Shown here in pieces: positions 37,101 to 51,558 of a stretch of 64,000 nt of DNA. Location of the stretch: positions 27,619,213-27,683,212 of the forward strand of contig NC_090943.1 in the NCBI RefSeq assembly GCF_040807025.1. Direction: 5' to 3'. The stretch comes from Struthio camelus. Its lineage: Eukaryota; Chordata; Aves; Struthioniformes; Struthionidae. Below the pieces are notes generated by a model that had not been told where the DNA came from, made no database searches, and saw only the letters and a program-made list of their open reading frames with translations. Numbering within the stretch: position 1 is the stretch's first letter; the number at the start of each line of letters is the position of its first letter. Both the position numbers and the translations under genes were made by a program.

Positions 37101-40100
37101 AGCCTGTTTTACAATGCTTGTTTGGAAAAACATGCTCTTTTGAGCTTTAGGTTAATTAGATGGTTTCTTTGACTTAAACTTTGTTTTATATAAATGATAT
37201 GAGAGTTAGTACTATTTTCAAAGTACTATTGTGCTATTTATACTATTTTAAAGTATTTTAAAGTTGTACTATTTTAAATCTCTTAGCATACTGACAAGAT
37301 TCATGGAAAATAGCTGTGAACATTTACTTTATTGTTGCACTCAACAGTGTGCACACTACACCTGGTAGAACTATCCTTTGGCTTTCATAGCCATGCAGAG
37401 ATTTAATCACTTTACTTCTGATTCTGTATGTTGATTAAACAGATTTGTGCTGAGAGCTCCGCACAAATCTGACTCATGGCTGAAGTCATACAGAGTAAGT
37501 TATTGTTCAGTGTTTGTTCTAGTGATGGCTCAAGGTCTCCTTATGCTGCCCCTTTACTTTGGGATAGGTTGTTGAACTTATTTTTGTTTGCACTGGGAGA
37601 GCAAAAAGACATTTCAGCTGTAAATACAGGCCTCATTACATACATGTCAGTCCCTGTGCACTGTTCTACTTCCAGAAGATGTACTGTATGGAATAATGTC
37701 TTGCTAGTAGGGTATTGGGCTAAATGAATAAATCTCTTTTGTATTTGTTTTTGGGTTCATAGTAAAAACAGTTATCCAAGAAGTCGTACTAGTGCTGACA
37801 CTTTTAAAAATGTGATTTCCATATGGTTGTGTGTTATTAGGAGCAATCGTGTCTGTCCAATATTACCATAAAATCTTTACAATATCACTTGGGTTGTCCG
37901 TTGTCCATGCAAGAAGAATCAATGTGTTCCTTCATACAATCATTCTTTAGATTTTTCTTATTAGGTGATGGCAGGAGTTGGAAGTAGCTATTATTAAACA
38001 GTGACAGGGGTTTTAGATGTTTCTATGAAGTGTGTAGACTTTAGTTCTACGTAAACATAATTAGAAGAGACAAGTTCTTAAACTTCCCTGCTAAGAACTC
38101 TTTAGCGTTAAGAGTTGCTGCTTGCTTATCCTCCTTTAAAATAACAGACTGGACTTCTCCTATTTACCTTTGTTTTCCACTGTCTTCCTCCTAGGGCAGA
38201 TCAGTTCTTGTGCTGCATTTCTTCCTTTCATTATGTGATCCGTTTTGGTTTAAAAAAAAAAAAAAAAGATATTTTCCATTCTCCTATTGATTAGTTCTGA
38301 TGTGATTAAATTCCCTTGAAAAAGCCTTAGGAAAATGTAATGCCAGATAATAGGACTACTTTGTCTATTGCATTTGGGTCTAAATGTTCCTTCTGTTGTA
38401 TTGCAGTAGATGTACCTTCTAAAAATGTGCTAATTTAGATTTGTATGGATGGGGATGCAAAAATTACTTCTAATACGTTTTTTATGAATGAAATGAGTGC
38501 CTTGAATTCAAGTCTCAATTATAGTAAATGGACTTTAATAATCATGTAGCCATTATGTCCAAGCACTAGTTGAATAACTGTGGCTTAGAAAATACATTCT
38601 GTTTTAGCTGGACACTACATTTCTGCATGTCTGTTCAATGCTTGAGCAAAACCAACACTTCTTATGAAATTTTGTGATCCCACCTCCTTCTCCCAAAATG
38701 GCTGACATAAGCTTAAGTCCTGATCTTGCAAGCACTTGTATATGTCATGGCTTGGATAAGCAAACTATGGATATGTGTGTTTAAAACTGGTGCCTGAGCC
38801 CTTGCTTGAATGGGATGGCAGCACTGTCACGGCTGGTCTAAATGGTATGGCTAAGAAACTTGTGGCAGTTTTACTTTGGCTGTGTTTCACACGGAACAAG
38901 ATCTTTTGAATTCCTCCTCTTCTTCCTCTCCCGAAAGAAAAACATGCGCTATTCTGGGACCCTGTTATGTCGTAATTCTGGTTTACTCTGTTTATCATAG
39001 AGCAAGCCTTTGTCCTTGTCAAGTGTTATACTAGAAGTGAAAGAGTGAAATATGTTCTTAAGTACATCAGTTGTAGTTTCTGACACACTGGTAAAGTGGC
39101 ACAGAAGCTATGAAAAAATTAATTTCTCTCCCTGCTCCCCTCCTTTTTTTAATTAATCGGCTTGTGCTTTGTCCTAAGTCAGCCTGTGGTTGAGCCTTCC
39201 TTCGTATCCCAAAGTTCACATGTATTTTTGATAGACTGGGGAAAAAAAAAAAAAAACCCGCTCAATTAAAGAAGATTCTGCAATAAATAAACTTACTAAT
39301 AAATGGCTTTCCTTATTCATAGATGTTACATTGCATTGATTAATGGCTTATTTTCTTCAGAGGGTGGAAATGACTTGCAGCGGAGTTCTTAGCTTATCAC
39401 TTCCATGCAATTAAACACTGAGTCAGGTTGGATTGTTTCAGTGCTTATTCTGAATCAGGATGACTTTTCTTTTCTGAGACACTGACAAATGAGATCTTTC
39501 CTGGTTTTACTCAGGTTTGCTTCTTTCCTGTAATATATAGGAGTAAAACTAAGCCCTACTGGAATCTTCTTACTGAAGAAGAAACCAATTGATTGTATAA
39601 GTATGTTTAAGACCTTCCAAATGGAAAACCATAATAATGACATGTAACATGTTCAGCATACATTGAAATTACACTTCAGCATTTTTGCAAAGGACTTAAA
39701 TGGGTGTGCTGCATCAAGAGAAACTGTGATGTACTATAATAATTGCAAGCTGAGGCTTGCCTCTATAAGTAGTGAAAATAAGGAACTAGTTTTCATGAGG
39801 ACGTATGCTAGTATACAAATGAAATAAGTCAAATGTGGTCACTTGCAACAATGAAGACTTGGTTTCAGGAGCCCAGAAAGCGTTTCAGCTCTGCATTGCA
39901 GTAGATGAGCAAGTTCTTCACGTGTGTAAGCATGTAAGTGCCCACTGGAAGTGAAAAATCCGTGTGTGTTTTTAATTTGATTAGAAAAGATAAAGAAACG
40001 CTGGATTAGCAGCAGCACATTCGTGACGTTTATTTGAAAGCAATTGCAGTCTTATATTTTTATCATACCTGCTGCTGTTTGTGGCTTTGTAAATTTTCAT

Positions 40101-43100
40101 CGGATTTATACTAGCACAATCGCTTGATTAGTCGGTCTGTGCACAGATTACCCATGAATTACATCATTTTTCACTCATGTCAATAGTTTCTATATTTTGG
40201 ACTAGTTAATGTCAATATATAAATTGACTGGATTCTTATACACTGGAGGTGATAAGTGTGTGTTCCACCTAATTCTAAAGGTGGAAAGCAGGGTGTTTCT
40301 GTGTGCGGAGCAGGATTCTGACGCGTGTTCTAGCCTCCGCCTGCTAGATAAAAGAGCTAGAGTACTAGAAGTGCTCCTGAACTCTAGTTGGAGTTGTAGT
40401 AATGTGAAATTGTTATGAGAGAGAATCCGTTTGGAAGTCTGTTGCATATGGATAAACAACAAAGAATTCTTGGGTACCAGACCTGGGGTTTAATGGCACC
40501 TCTTTCTTTTCAAGTTTTTCCTATCTAAAGCTTTCAAAGAAAGGTTTTCTGTCCAGGATATCTAACAGAACAGAAAAAAGGAAGGGTGATGAGTGTATCA
40601 CTTAAATGGAGAGAGCTAAGTTTAGGAAGCTAGAATCCCTTTGTAGTCACTGTAAGCCCCTTAGGAGAAGGTTCAGAGCACAGAAGTTGTCTGAAACTAG
40701 GTGATGGGATTATCCCATCAAAACTTTATCGTTTCCTTGCTGAAAAGAATATCCTGACTGTTTCTGTGTTGCTTCCACCCTTCCAAACAAATGTATTAGC
40801 CGTAGCTTGGGTCTTTTCCCATCTAGTGTTCCAACATTTTAAAAGCTGATTGTTGGAAAGGAACAGTTGTGCTCTTCTTTGTCCAAAATAGCTTCTTATG
40901 GTAGCTATTCTTGTTAGTTTTTCTATACCAAATACAGCTCAGAGAAGTGAACTGATGATCTTAAAAAGATTTTCTGAGAGTTGTGTAAGGTTAAGTTCTG
41001 ACTTGTTTTTCTTTGAAAGTTGAATAATCATTTTTCCTATAACTTCTGTAAAGCTTCCGGAGCAATGGATAAAAATTACTATGCCGTAGTTTACAAAGAC
41101 CTGACAGCCCTGACCTTTTTAGGTATGTTCTCCTTTAGACCAGAGCGCAGAATCAAAACATTTAGAGCACAAGTTCCTTGGGAGTTGTGAATGTCTTTGA
41201 ATAGTTGGGTAAATCCTAGCAGGATGGGGTGCTGTCTAGAGCGTTTTTGCACAGTTGGCAGTATAAGCCTAGAATAATGTGCTGCTGTAACATATATTTT
41301 AATTTTAAGTGTGAAGAGTATTGCAAATGCAGATAAGTGCCCTTCAGTAGTAACAGTAGTGCAGTGGTACTAGGCTGTCACAATAATGGCAGGTTAGTGA
41401 TACATGATAAATTACAATATTGTGATTTGGTAGGAGGAAAATGTGCTTTTTATAAACAAGAAACTTGGTGTGAAATTTTAATATGATTGGCAGTTTGATT
41501 TTAAACAATTCTTTTTTTTTCCCATTAATAGTGAGTTGAATTCAAAACTGCTTGACACTTTGGAACAAATAGAGGTAAGCATTAATAGTGTGATGTTTAG
41601 CCTATCTCCGTATTTTAACCTTTAGGTATTAAAACCTTTTAATGCAATGTTATTAGCAGGTACAATATGTACATATTTCTTTAAAATATTATCTTTGGGA
41701 TGCTGTAATCACTGCCATTCACATAACATTTTGTGCTGAAATCTGCTTAAATGTTCTGTAATAAGGTAACAAACTTGTGAGGCCCGCTCATATATGGTGC
41801 CAATGCAAATGGTAAAGCAATCAAATGCAATAGGCACGTAGCACTTGAAACACCCGAGCGAAGATATGCTGTTTGCATAATGAAGGTACACAGTGTTTTC
41901 AGTCAGTGAACTTCTGTGGATTCTGTATACTGCTTCTAAATAGTTGTGAAAAGTAACCATGAGCAGTAAACCTACTGCCAGTTGCTTTGGATAAGCTACA
42001 CGGGAGATGACAGTTTCATTGGAAATTTTAGAGGTCAGCGAACTGCTGGGCAGAGCCAACGCTAAGGCAGAGCAAGTGAGGCTTGAATAGCTGCAAAAAT
42101 ACCATAATGGCGGAGAATTAGTTTAAGTTGGTAGATAGTTATCAACACAAAACAAATGAGTATAAAATGGTGAGTTTCTGCCTGGAAATAGATTTTTTTT
42201 TTTTTAAATAAAAAAATCTTTTTTGAACAATAGAATAGAATGGAATAGCTTTCTCAAGGAGGAGTTCTTTTAATTCCATTACTAAATAATTTGGAGCTTG
42301 GCAAACTTTTCTAAGAAATCTAATAATATAAAAGTGTATAATGTATAAGTAGTGCGTATGCATGTATAATGTAATGTAAAGCAGGAAATTGGATTAACTG
42401 TCCCAGCAGATGTCTGCTCTTCTAATTGTGCTCTTTGGAAAGTCAGAGTAGTGCATATATTATTTTACCGTATCATGTAATTCTCTGTACAACTGGAATT
42501 TTGCTAAATTTCCTTCATTTCAGCTTTTGCCCTTTCTTGCAGAGTTTTTTTTTCTTCTTTTATTGTACCACTGATAAGTGCCTCTGGTCTGTATATGGCT
42601 GGTTCAAAAGAGTCAATGACGTGACTTTCATCTCCCCTTCCTGCCCATGCCAGGTGTTAAACTCATCTTTTCCAAGATTATTTTATCACTTAGATTTCAT
42701 TCCCATTACTTTTATTTACTTGTCACTTGTTCTGCAGGAGCAGACGATGTTGCTTAAAAGGAGACATGTATCTTTAGTTCCTTTCAGTAACAGCTTTGCA
42801 GAGCAAAGTCTGCCTGTACAAAAATCTGGTGAAATGTGCCATGTTGGTTGGTATAAGCAATTCAGAGCTAGCTCAGTAGTTGTCCTTGGTATGTTTATTA
42901 CTTGAGAATTTATAGAAATGACTTTTTTCCCCTCCGCCAAAAGTATGATGTTTTCTGCTGGAATTGATTATGTCTATACATACAGGAGAAGTTGATGTCA
43001 GGTCATCCTGACATTTATAGTGCTCCTGTGGAAATATATATTCTAATTCATATAGACTCATATTCCACTAATTAGTGTTTTAATTACTCTTCTCAATAGT

Positions 43101-46100
43101 TGAATGAGTCTGCTTATATCCATTTCTTTACTTTTTTCTGTCTACTTTACTTTTTTAAATTGACGTTACTCTTGCACTGTGTTACAAATAATATTCAAGG
43201 TGACTATAGAAAAATCTAAACAAAGTAATGTACTTATTAAGAGCTCCATGGTCAGTGAGATATCCTTGTTTCTGTTTTGTACAGCTGTTCTGCGTGAAAT
43301 AAGGGAAGAAAAAATATTTTTTGAAATCGATATATGATAATACTTTAAAGAAGTTCTGACTCTTCAGGTTGCTTGTCATCTTAAAATTTTTTTTTTGGAG
43401 AAATAAATGCATAGTTTGTGAGAACCAAATCTTTAGGATTGAAATCCATAGATATTTTGTGACTGATCAAGTACTTCATGAAAATTTTTCAGTGGAATAA
43501 ATTGAAAGATAGTGACTAAAGCAGCTTCTGTGTGGATTCTGCTTGCAGGAGCAAGATTGCATTGCAAGATCCTTAGTTAATAATAATTGAAATGGCTTTA
43601 GTGACTAGCAAGGAGAGAAAACATCTGCTAGCTACGTATATTATTGATTGATGGTTTGTTTTCTTGCATTGTTGATAGACAGCTTAACTCTAGTTATTTT
43701 CTATCCCTGAATATTTTACAGGGACGAAGTAAAAATCATATTATTAAGTTGGACGGGCAAATTCTCAGAAGCCTTATTAGCTAGTAGTTAAGTACCTGGT
43801 CCTATTTTATTTTTTCATTCAGTTCACACAGTGGATGGCCTTCATTTAATGCAAAGCTGTTAGGTATTTTTGTTCAGACACTGCTCTGATGACAAAACTA
43901 GTAGTTTTGTGTGTGCGCATATGCCTGTGTTTTCTTTTCTCCTATGACTCTGATCATTGTGCTAGTACAGTACACCATAAGTGATGTATTTTTTTTCATA
44001 ATGAACTTGCAAGCCAGATGATGTTATTCCTGTTTTATAGACAGGAATCTGAGGCTTCAGAAGTCTATGAACGAATTGTTTAAGCTGGAAAACCTATGGA
44101 TCATTTTCACTTTTTCCCCAGAGCTTTGTAACTTGGTCCAAAGGGGATTTCCTTCAAGAGTAGGAGTGAACTGTCCTTTTCCCCACCAAGTTACAAGTCT
44201 AAGCTCTCCCATATTGTGGTGCTTGACCTTCTCAAAGTGAATGCCCCGTGGAATTTGACTTTAGCAAAGCAGTACACTTTTTACTGTCCTTGTTCTTGGA
44301 AATAATGGAGCCATTTAGCTGACCAAAAAAAATAGAATTGCAGCCTGCAGTATTTTAGTCTGAAAGAAGTAACGTTTGAGCACCTGAAAATAGTGCTATA
44401 GTGTACAGTCTTGGCTGCTTTACAGGCATAATTGCCGGCATTGCTTAAATAAACATCCTTTACTCATTTGCTGGTGTTTTAAGTAATTTATTACTTGACT
44501 TTTTATTAAACGTTTGACATATTTTTGTCTTTGTTTATATAGGAACAATTGGATGTAGCACTCTCCAAAATATGCAAGAACTTTGATATCAATCATTACA
44601 CCAAGGTTCAACAAGCTTACAGATTACTTGGAAAAACACAGGTTAGTATTCATGCTCTGTATAAGTCATGTATAAGTCACGGTGTAACAATGTGAAGCTT
44701 TGAGTACTGTGGTGGAAGTTTGGAAGACGAAGGCTGATGAATCCTGCTGAGTGTATTTATGAGGGCTTTTATAATGCTCAGTTATTTTGACAGTAATCCC
44801 TGAATATCTTACAGGGATGAAGTAAAAATTATGTCATTAAGTTGTACAGGCAAATTCTCAGAAGCCTTGTTAGCTAGTCGTTAAGTACCTAGTCCTATTT
44901 TATTTTTTCATTCAGTTCATACAATGGATAAACCATTTAATACTACGACATAGAGTTTGTTAGACATGGTTTAACTGTAACAAATCCATGTTTCGGTTGT
45001 GTTTATAGTGTTGCATGTAATGTATTTGGGCATGTGAGTGCTTTTTCTTTCTTTTTTAGCTAGGTCCACATTACTGAGTTGTGTACAGCCTGCACCTTAA
45101 AGTATGCAGTCACATTTTATATTGTACTCAAATATGACAGGAATGAAGAGTTTTGAGGAAAGGAGATTTGGGTGGGGGGAACGGGCAGCAAAATGCAATA
45201 TGGCACGTCAGGGTTCTGTTGTGCATATGTCCTAAAAATTATACCTCTGTGAGCTTATAGCCTTTTATGTAAATAGCAGTAGGTCTGAACTCGCCTGTAG
45301 GATGCAGTTCTCTTTTGCTGATGTCTGTCTTGAGGCTTTGAGTGATTTCTCTGGGGACATGGTGAACCCTTTGTGCTCTGAACCAAATATTAAGGGGGGG
45401 AGCTACCACCCAGATGCTGTGAAGGCAAAAGGGGTTCGGAGGGGAGGGAGTCCTGCAGGCCGTTCTTACCAGCAACCACATTTGACAAGGTGAGGCTAAG
45501 CATGCTGGTGCCAGTGTGACAATTATGTCCTGGCTTAGAGAGCAGATTCTTCCAGAAAGTTTTAGTTGCTAAAGATCATATCCAGGTGCCTTTTCTCTGA
45601 AGACAGGAAAAAAACTACATTCGTTCTTTTTTGGTTTTTTAATGTTGTTTGCCAATATTCAGAAGTGTGGCTGATGTTAAGATGCATTTTTTTGGTTTTG
45701 CTTTTAATCGTTTTTACTTTTGTTCATCTGTTTCTTTCTAATTAGAACCTTTCAAGCAAAGTTGGGCTCACTTTCTGTGGCTTGACTGTGATAACAGTGT
45801 AACTTTGCAGTAGAAGATGAATTGATTTCTCTTTCTGTGCTTTGAAAAACGTGCAGAATTATTGGAATGCCTGAAGCCTGCAACCTAACATCAAGGAGCA
45901 GATCGATTAGACTTTTCTTTTGCTAGTAGTTTGTATGCAGTCTCTTTATTTATTGAATCAGAAACTTTAAAAGCAGATGTAATACATGCGCTGCTTTGAA
46001 CTCTAGTGTATATGTTGAGAAAGGCAGATTGTTGTTGAAGAGAAACTAAGTTTCCGAACAAAACAAAAGAGCAGTATTATTTGTTACTGCACAGTTTTAG

Positions 46101-49100
46101 TTGCTCTCTCTTTTCGTGGAAGTGTGACTTGCTTTTGGCTTTTCTTTTGTTATTATTAAAGGATGCACTTTGAACTTATTCTGCAAAAAAATTTAATTGC
46201 ATCATTATTGAAGTCTCTCCCATTTTGACCCCTTGTCATTAACCAAATTCACGAGAAACTTCAGTACTCAATCTCTTATTTTCATTTGTCGTTCTGTTAT
46301 CTTTGCCTGACTGATTCAAGTTAGGACTAGCTGGTAGTAAAATAATGTTTATTTGCAATTCTGTTTTGAATTGGATAGAAGCAGAATTGCTTGTTCATTT
46401 CTTATGGCAGAAATGAAGTTCTCTTGCCAGTAGCTGAGAAGAATATCAAATAGCAAGTAGTGAAACCGAACACTTTGAAATCTGCAGGACCTCATAACTT
46501 ACATTCCAGAATATAAAATACTTTTTCGTCAATTCTTTTCTGCCATATATACTGAATATTAGCAAATCTTGAAACAATGAGAAGTTTCAGGCTGTCTGAA
46601 ATGGACTAATGTCATGTTCAATTTCTTAAAAAGGATTAATTCAGGAAACAGCCCGACCTGAAACTCAGACTTGATTATAGAAAAGCTTATATGATTATAA
46701 TATTACTTTTTAATACATGTAACTATCCTTTTTGATTTTCTGGAAGAAAGTAAGCTTTGCTAAACAAATTTTATATTTTGTTTTTATTGTGAATAAGGGT
46801 TTAATAAGTCCATTAGTAAGCCTGTCTGTAATACTTAAGCATTATGTCCTTCAAGGAAATCAGTATGCCAAATGAATGTATTAAAGACTTTTAATTTGTG
46901 GTTTTAGTTTCCTTAAGTAAAAAGGAAATATTTTCCTTTTAGTTGGAAGTGTTTCCAGTGGGGAAAATAGCATTGATCTCAACCAAGTGCTTTTTGATGT
47001 ATTGCTCGGTGAATGTGAAGATGAATGAATGGCTTTTTACTAGTGATAAAGTCAGGAAACTGATCAGTTATAGAAGAAGGAAGGCAGGGGAAACTGATTT
47101 TCCTAGTAACACCTGAGCTCTTTTGCCTTGCTGTATTTTAATATTGTTAAGTCTTATGTTAGATTCTTTTCAAATGAAGATTGGAGGCCATACTTAGTCT
47201 CCCATTTCCAGTACGAGGAAGAAACTTAAAGCAGAAGGCTATGACATATGACAAATTGAATCCGCCTCTTTGATTTTATGTTCCTCCTTTTCTTTCAGAC
47301 AGCAATGGACCAGCTACATATGCACTTCACTCAAGCCATTCACAACACTGTGTTTCAAGTAGTCCTTGGATATGTGGAGCTCTGTGCAGGAAACACAGAC
47401 ACCAAGTTTCAGAAGCTACAGTACAAAGATCTGTGTACGGTATGTGATTTTTTTTTTTTGCATATGTGTATATTTTTGAATCTGAATTTTACCACTGTGA
47501 TGTAAAGTGTCCCTTATATCACTAAATATTCAGTTATTAAAATAGCTGTGCAGTTACTATAGTGTCTTGATAGAATTCGTAGACTAATTGAGAGAATGGT
47601 TATTCACATCGTAACATTAATTTTGATTAAACTGATTCTTAGCACTTTGTTAGTGCACACGCTGTCTAGATAAATACAAAGTAAATCATAGGAGATGAAT
47701 AGGAGACCGTTAATTCAACTCATATGTTGAAGGAAGTTACTGGGATCAGTATAAGCCCTGAACTTTATTATCATGGATTTAGACTCAGATGCCTAATTTC
47801 GGTAATATTTTATATTACGTTTCAGTAAGGTTTCATGTAATATTTACTTAGAAGTAATGAGAAGTCTCTAATTAAGTTTGTAGTAGATTCATTGCACTCT
47901 TGGTATCAAAGTAAGGGGTGGTTATCATACTGAGATTCGAAAGCCTGATGATGGGCAGATTATGGATGGGCTACAACAGTGTCTTTAATTTAGAATTTAA
48001 ATGTTGCCTCTTGCATCTGTGTATTTTGCTTAAATTTTTTTGAAGTTTTGTGCTTAGAAAAAATTGCTCTATCTTAACTAGTGGTTTTTGTTTATTCTTT
48101 AATTTCCTTCACTTGTGGTCTTACTGCTACCCCCTGAGAGGTTTTCTTAAACTCTGGGGGGATGGAGGGAAGAGTATGAGATATTTTAGGTGGTCTTAAC
48201 ATAGAAAGAAAATTTCAAGTTTTGAATCAATCTTGAAGGTTCTTTAGGAAGCATATTTCAGAGACTGAGCTGTCTTTCCTACTTCATCAACTCCGCTTCT
48301 GCCTCCCCCATCAGTCACAATTTATTAACTCAAAGTACAGTCACAAGGAGATTAAAGTTCGTATTCTAGTACGTCTTCTGTTCTTTCATTTCTTAAATCT
48401 CTTGGGATTGCATAGTTTCAGCTGGTAAACGACACCTCTGCATTGAAAATCATCTCATTTTAGAGTGTGCTGTCCCTTTTTACTTCAAAGGCTTGCAGAA
48501 CCCAAGAGCCTTCATATGAGAGAAATGGGTTATGAAAAATTGATTTATAGGGAGTAATTGACATAATTGTTAATGAACAGAATTAGTAAGATTCCAGGTA
48601 TTGTACTTCACTGAGACAAATTTGAGTTGAAAAAGCCAGCTTACGCACAGTAACATTACCACCTCGTGATTTTTGTTTCTTGTTTGTACTTCCTCATGAG
48701 ATGCTGCTTTTTTAATTATTTGAGCTTGCAATAGCTGGAATTTGGCCATCTGTGTAAAGGAAAATGTCCCAAATTTAGTATGGTAATGTAGTATGAGTAC
48801 TACAGTAATTTGCTTTGAACTTAGTGAAATTTCTTTAGTATATTGGTAACAATTATGTATTTAGGAAATACATCTTGGGATGTAGTAAGTGATCCTTTCT
48901 TTTGTAGTATGTCTTGAAGTATAGTGGTCTGCAGAGCCTGAGTTTGTTTTATACCTCTAAAAGCACTGATGTATCTGGTAGATCTATTTACATGAATTTA
49001 GCTAATATCTACCAGCTTCTAGAAAAGTAAATTATGAGTCTTTTTGGTCATGAATATGTAATTCTGTATTTTGGGGGTAGTATTAAAATATTTAAAGAGC

Positions 49101-51511
49101 TAGGAAATGTTTCCTTACTGTAAAGGAACATCCCATCTTTTGAAAGGGCTGTAACTATATTCCTATAGTTGATTGATCCAAACTATTTTTGTTTATCTCT
49201 ACAAGTGAAAGCCAGGTGCTTCTGCAATGAAAAACACTAACAGTAACTTCACCTAACCAGTTGGCAGAGGAAATTACTGAAACAGCTGTTGAAATGGCAG
49301 GATGATTTATTGTTTAAATGAGAAACTTGTTACACTGTTTGTTCCATCTTTAGCAAAGGTATACGTCTGAGATTAATGCGTCTCAATAATGCTGTCAATG
49401 TAGATCAACTCCCCGTTATCAAGGTGGTGTTTTTGTTTTAGGAAAAAGTGATAGTTGGTGTGTGTGTGGCTTTTTTTTGGGGGGGGGGGGAGGGATAACA
49501 TTGAGGGGTTTTGGGGGGGGGTGTTGGTTGGTTGGTTGTTTTTTTCCTTTTGGTGTATCCAGTATGCCTGATTTATATACTTGAGACAGCTGTGGTTTCA
49601 TAGTGGACAGAACCAGAATAACAGTTCGTTTTTTAAAGAATCGGAAAAGGCATAATGATTAATATGAGGCTTTCAGATACTTTTGCTACTAACATCTATT
49701 AATGCTAAAGAACAGTTTTCATGAGTGCTTAATCATAAGCAGAGTGTAGGAGAATATGAATGGCTTGATCAATATGTACTACCACGAGGAGTATTGTTTA
49801 GGCTTCGGAAACAAGGGAATGTGGCTAAGTAGAAAATACAGACGTGCAATTTATAATTTCTTTTATCCAAAAGCTGAAAAATGAGGGGCTTAAGTGGTGC
49901 ATCTGCATTTACTAGGAAATCTATCCAATTTAATGTTTATTATCAATTAAACTTAATATGCAGTCAGTTTTCAAGGTTTCATTGCAATTCCTTTGTCAGG
50001 AAGAACACTTGCTATTTAGAAAGCCACAGTACATCAGTGAATGGGCAAACAATTCGGAGCAGTGATAGTTTCGATTAAGATTTTGTCCTCTGTACAGTTT
50101 GCTTTAGTTGATTACTGCAGTGGTTGTGTTCACACCACCATGGTTAAGGAAGGTGTTGTTTTGTGAAGTATTGTGTTATAACTAAGGCTTTCATATCTTC
50201 TTAAATGTATGCTGGGGTTAGCAAGCAATGCCCGCTATTTTGAATTTACAGAACTAGTCATTGGTGGACAAACTTCGCAGAATCACAGACGGGTTGAGGT
50301 TGGAAGGGACCTCTGGAGATCGTCTAGTCCAAGCCCCCTGCTTAGGCATCCCAGATATTAACTATTAGATATTAAATGTCAGGATATTAAATGGCTCTTG
50401 CTTTTCTTCTGTAGTTGTCCACATGGTAAAAGCTAACCGCTTTAGCCTTGCAGAAGTCACCTGTTTTCTGCAGTGCTGTTAATTTGAAACGTTAACTGCT
50501 CTGATATCATTTAAGGAATAATATAACTGAAATCACATTGGCCCAAGTGGACTGTGTCTGCCCTTGCTTATAAGCTGTGAGGCCGTGCTTCCTGACAGCA
50601 AGCGCGACGGTGGTGACTGTGTTATTGTTCCCACTCTGGAACTGAACTATGTATTTTGCACACTTTTCTTTACCCAGCAAGAGCCCTCCTCAAATGCATC
50701 CCTTTACATGACACTTTCATATTAGAAATTTCAACTGCACGCTTACCTTTTTGGTAACGTTGATTCTCCTCGCCCAGTGAATATCTTAATTTGTAGTTGG
50801 CTCTTCGGAGCAGTCGATGGATCAAGGAGGTGGGACAGGTGTCATCTAAGCGTGTGGGGAGGGGCGAGTTGTGTTTTTTGTCTGTGTATGTCTTTAACTG
50901 CTTCATTTATCCAGCACTTAGTAAAATGGGGCATCAAGCACTGATGGCTTGTACGTGCTACTGAAGTACAAATATTTGTATTATTGGGTTGAAGCAGTGC
51001 CTATGTGTCCCGGGGTGGCTGCGCCCTTCTTTGCTGGTGAGAGATGCTCGCTGTTAGAACGTACAGTTTTGCTTCTGTTTTTACTTTGCTGTAGCATGGA
51101 GATAAGAGGGATAATTATGTGGGTCAATCCAAAATGAGGTGCTATCAAGTAGACTTTGCACTTTTAGACTGTATTTGATTAGCTGGCAGACATTAGGGAT
51201 TAGGCAGCTCTCAAATGCTTTTAAAAAGAAAATTTGTGTAGATCAAGCACCTCAGCTGTACATGTATGGCAGTTTTTGTATGGTTTATTTTTGTATGGTT
51301 TATAATAGTTTGACAGTGGTATTTTGTTCTTCTGTAGCATATTACGTCAGACAGCTACATTCCTTGCCTTGCTGATCTCTGCAAAGCGCTCTGGGAAGTC
51401 ATGCTCAGCTATTACCGAACGATGCAGTGGCATGAGAAGCATGACCAAGATGAGGCAGAAACTGCATCTTCTGGTAAGAAACTGTTTTGGAAATAAAACT
51501 TCTGATATTTG

Positions 51512-51558
<47 letters not shown>

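Larger units (their letters stand above)
47440..51337 (+). other. VPS50 intron 12
   Basis: 3.9 kb. Contains a G-rich tract (49479-49538) and a CR1 LINE 3'-end fragment (50278-50345). No exon found. Confidence 0.88.

Noticed and set aside
42426..42905. 159-codon plus-strand open frame in VPS50 intron 10
   Set aside because: Phe/Leu/Ser-rich translation of a T-rich strand, including a poly-Phe run; no family similarity.
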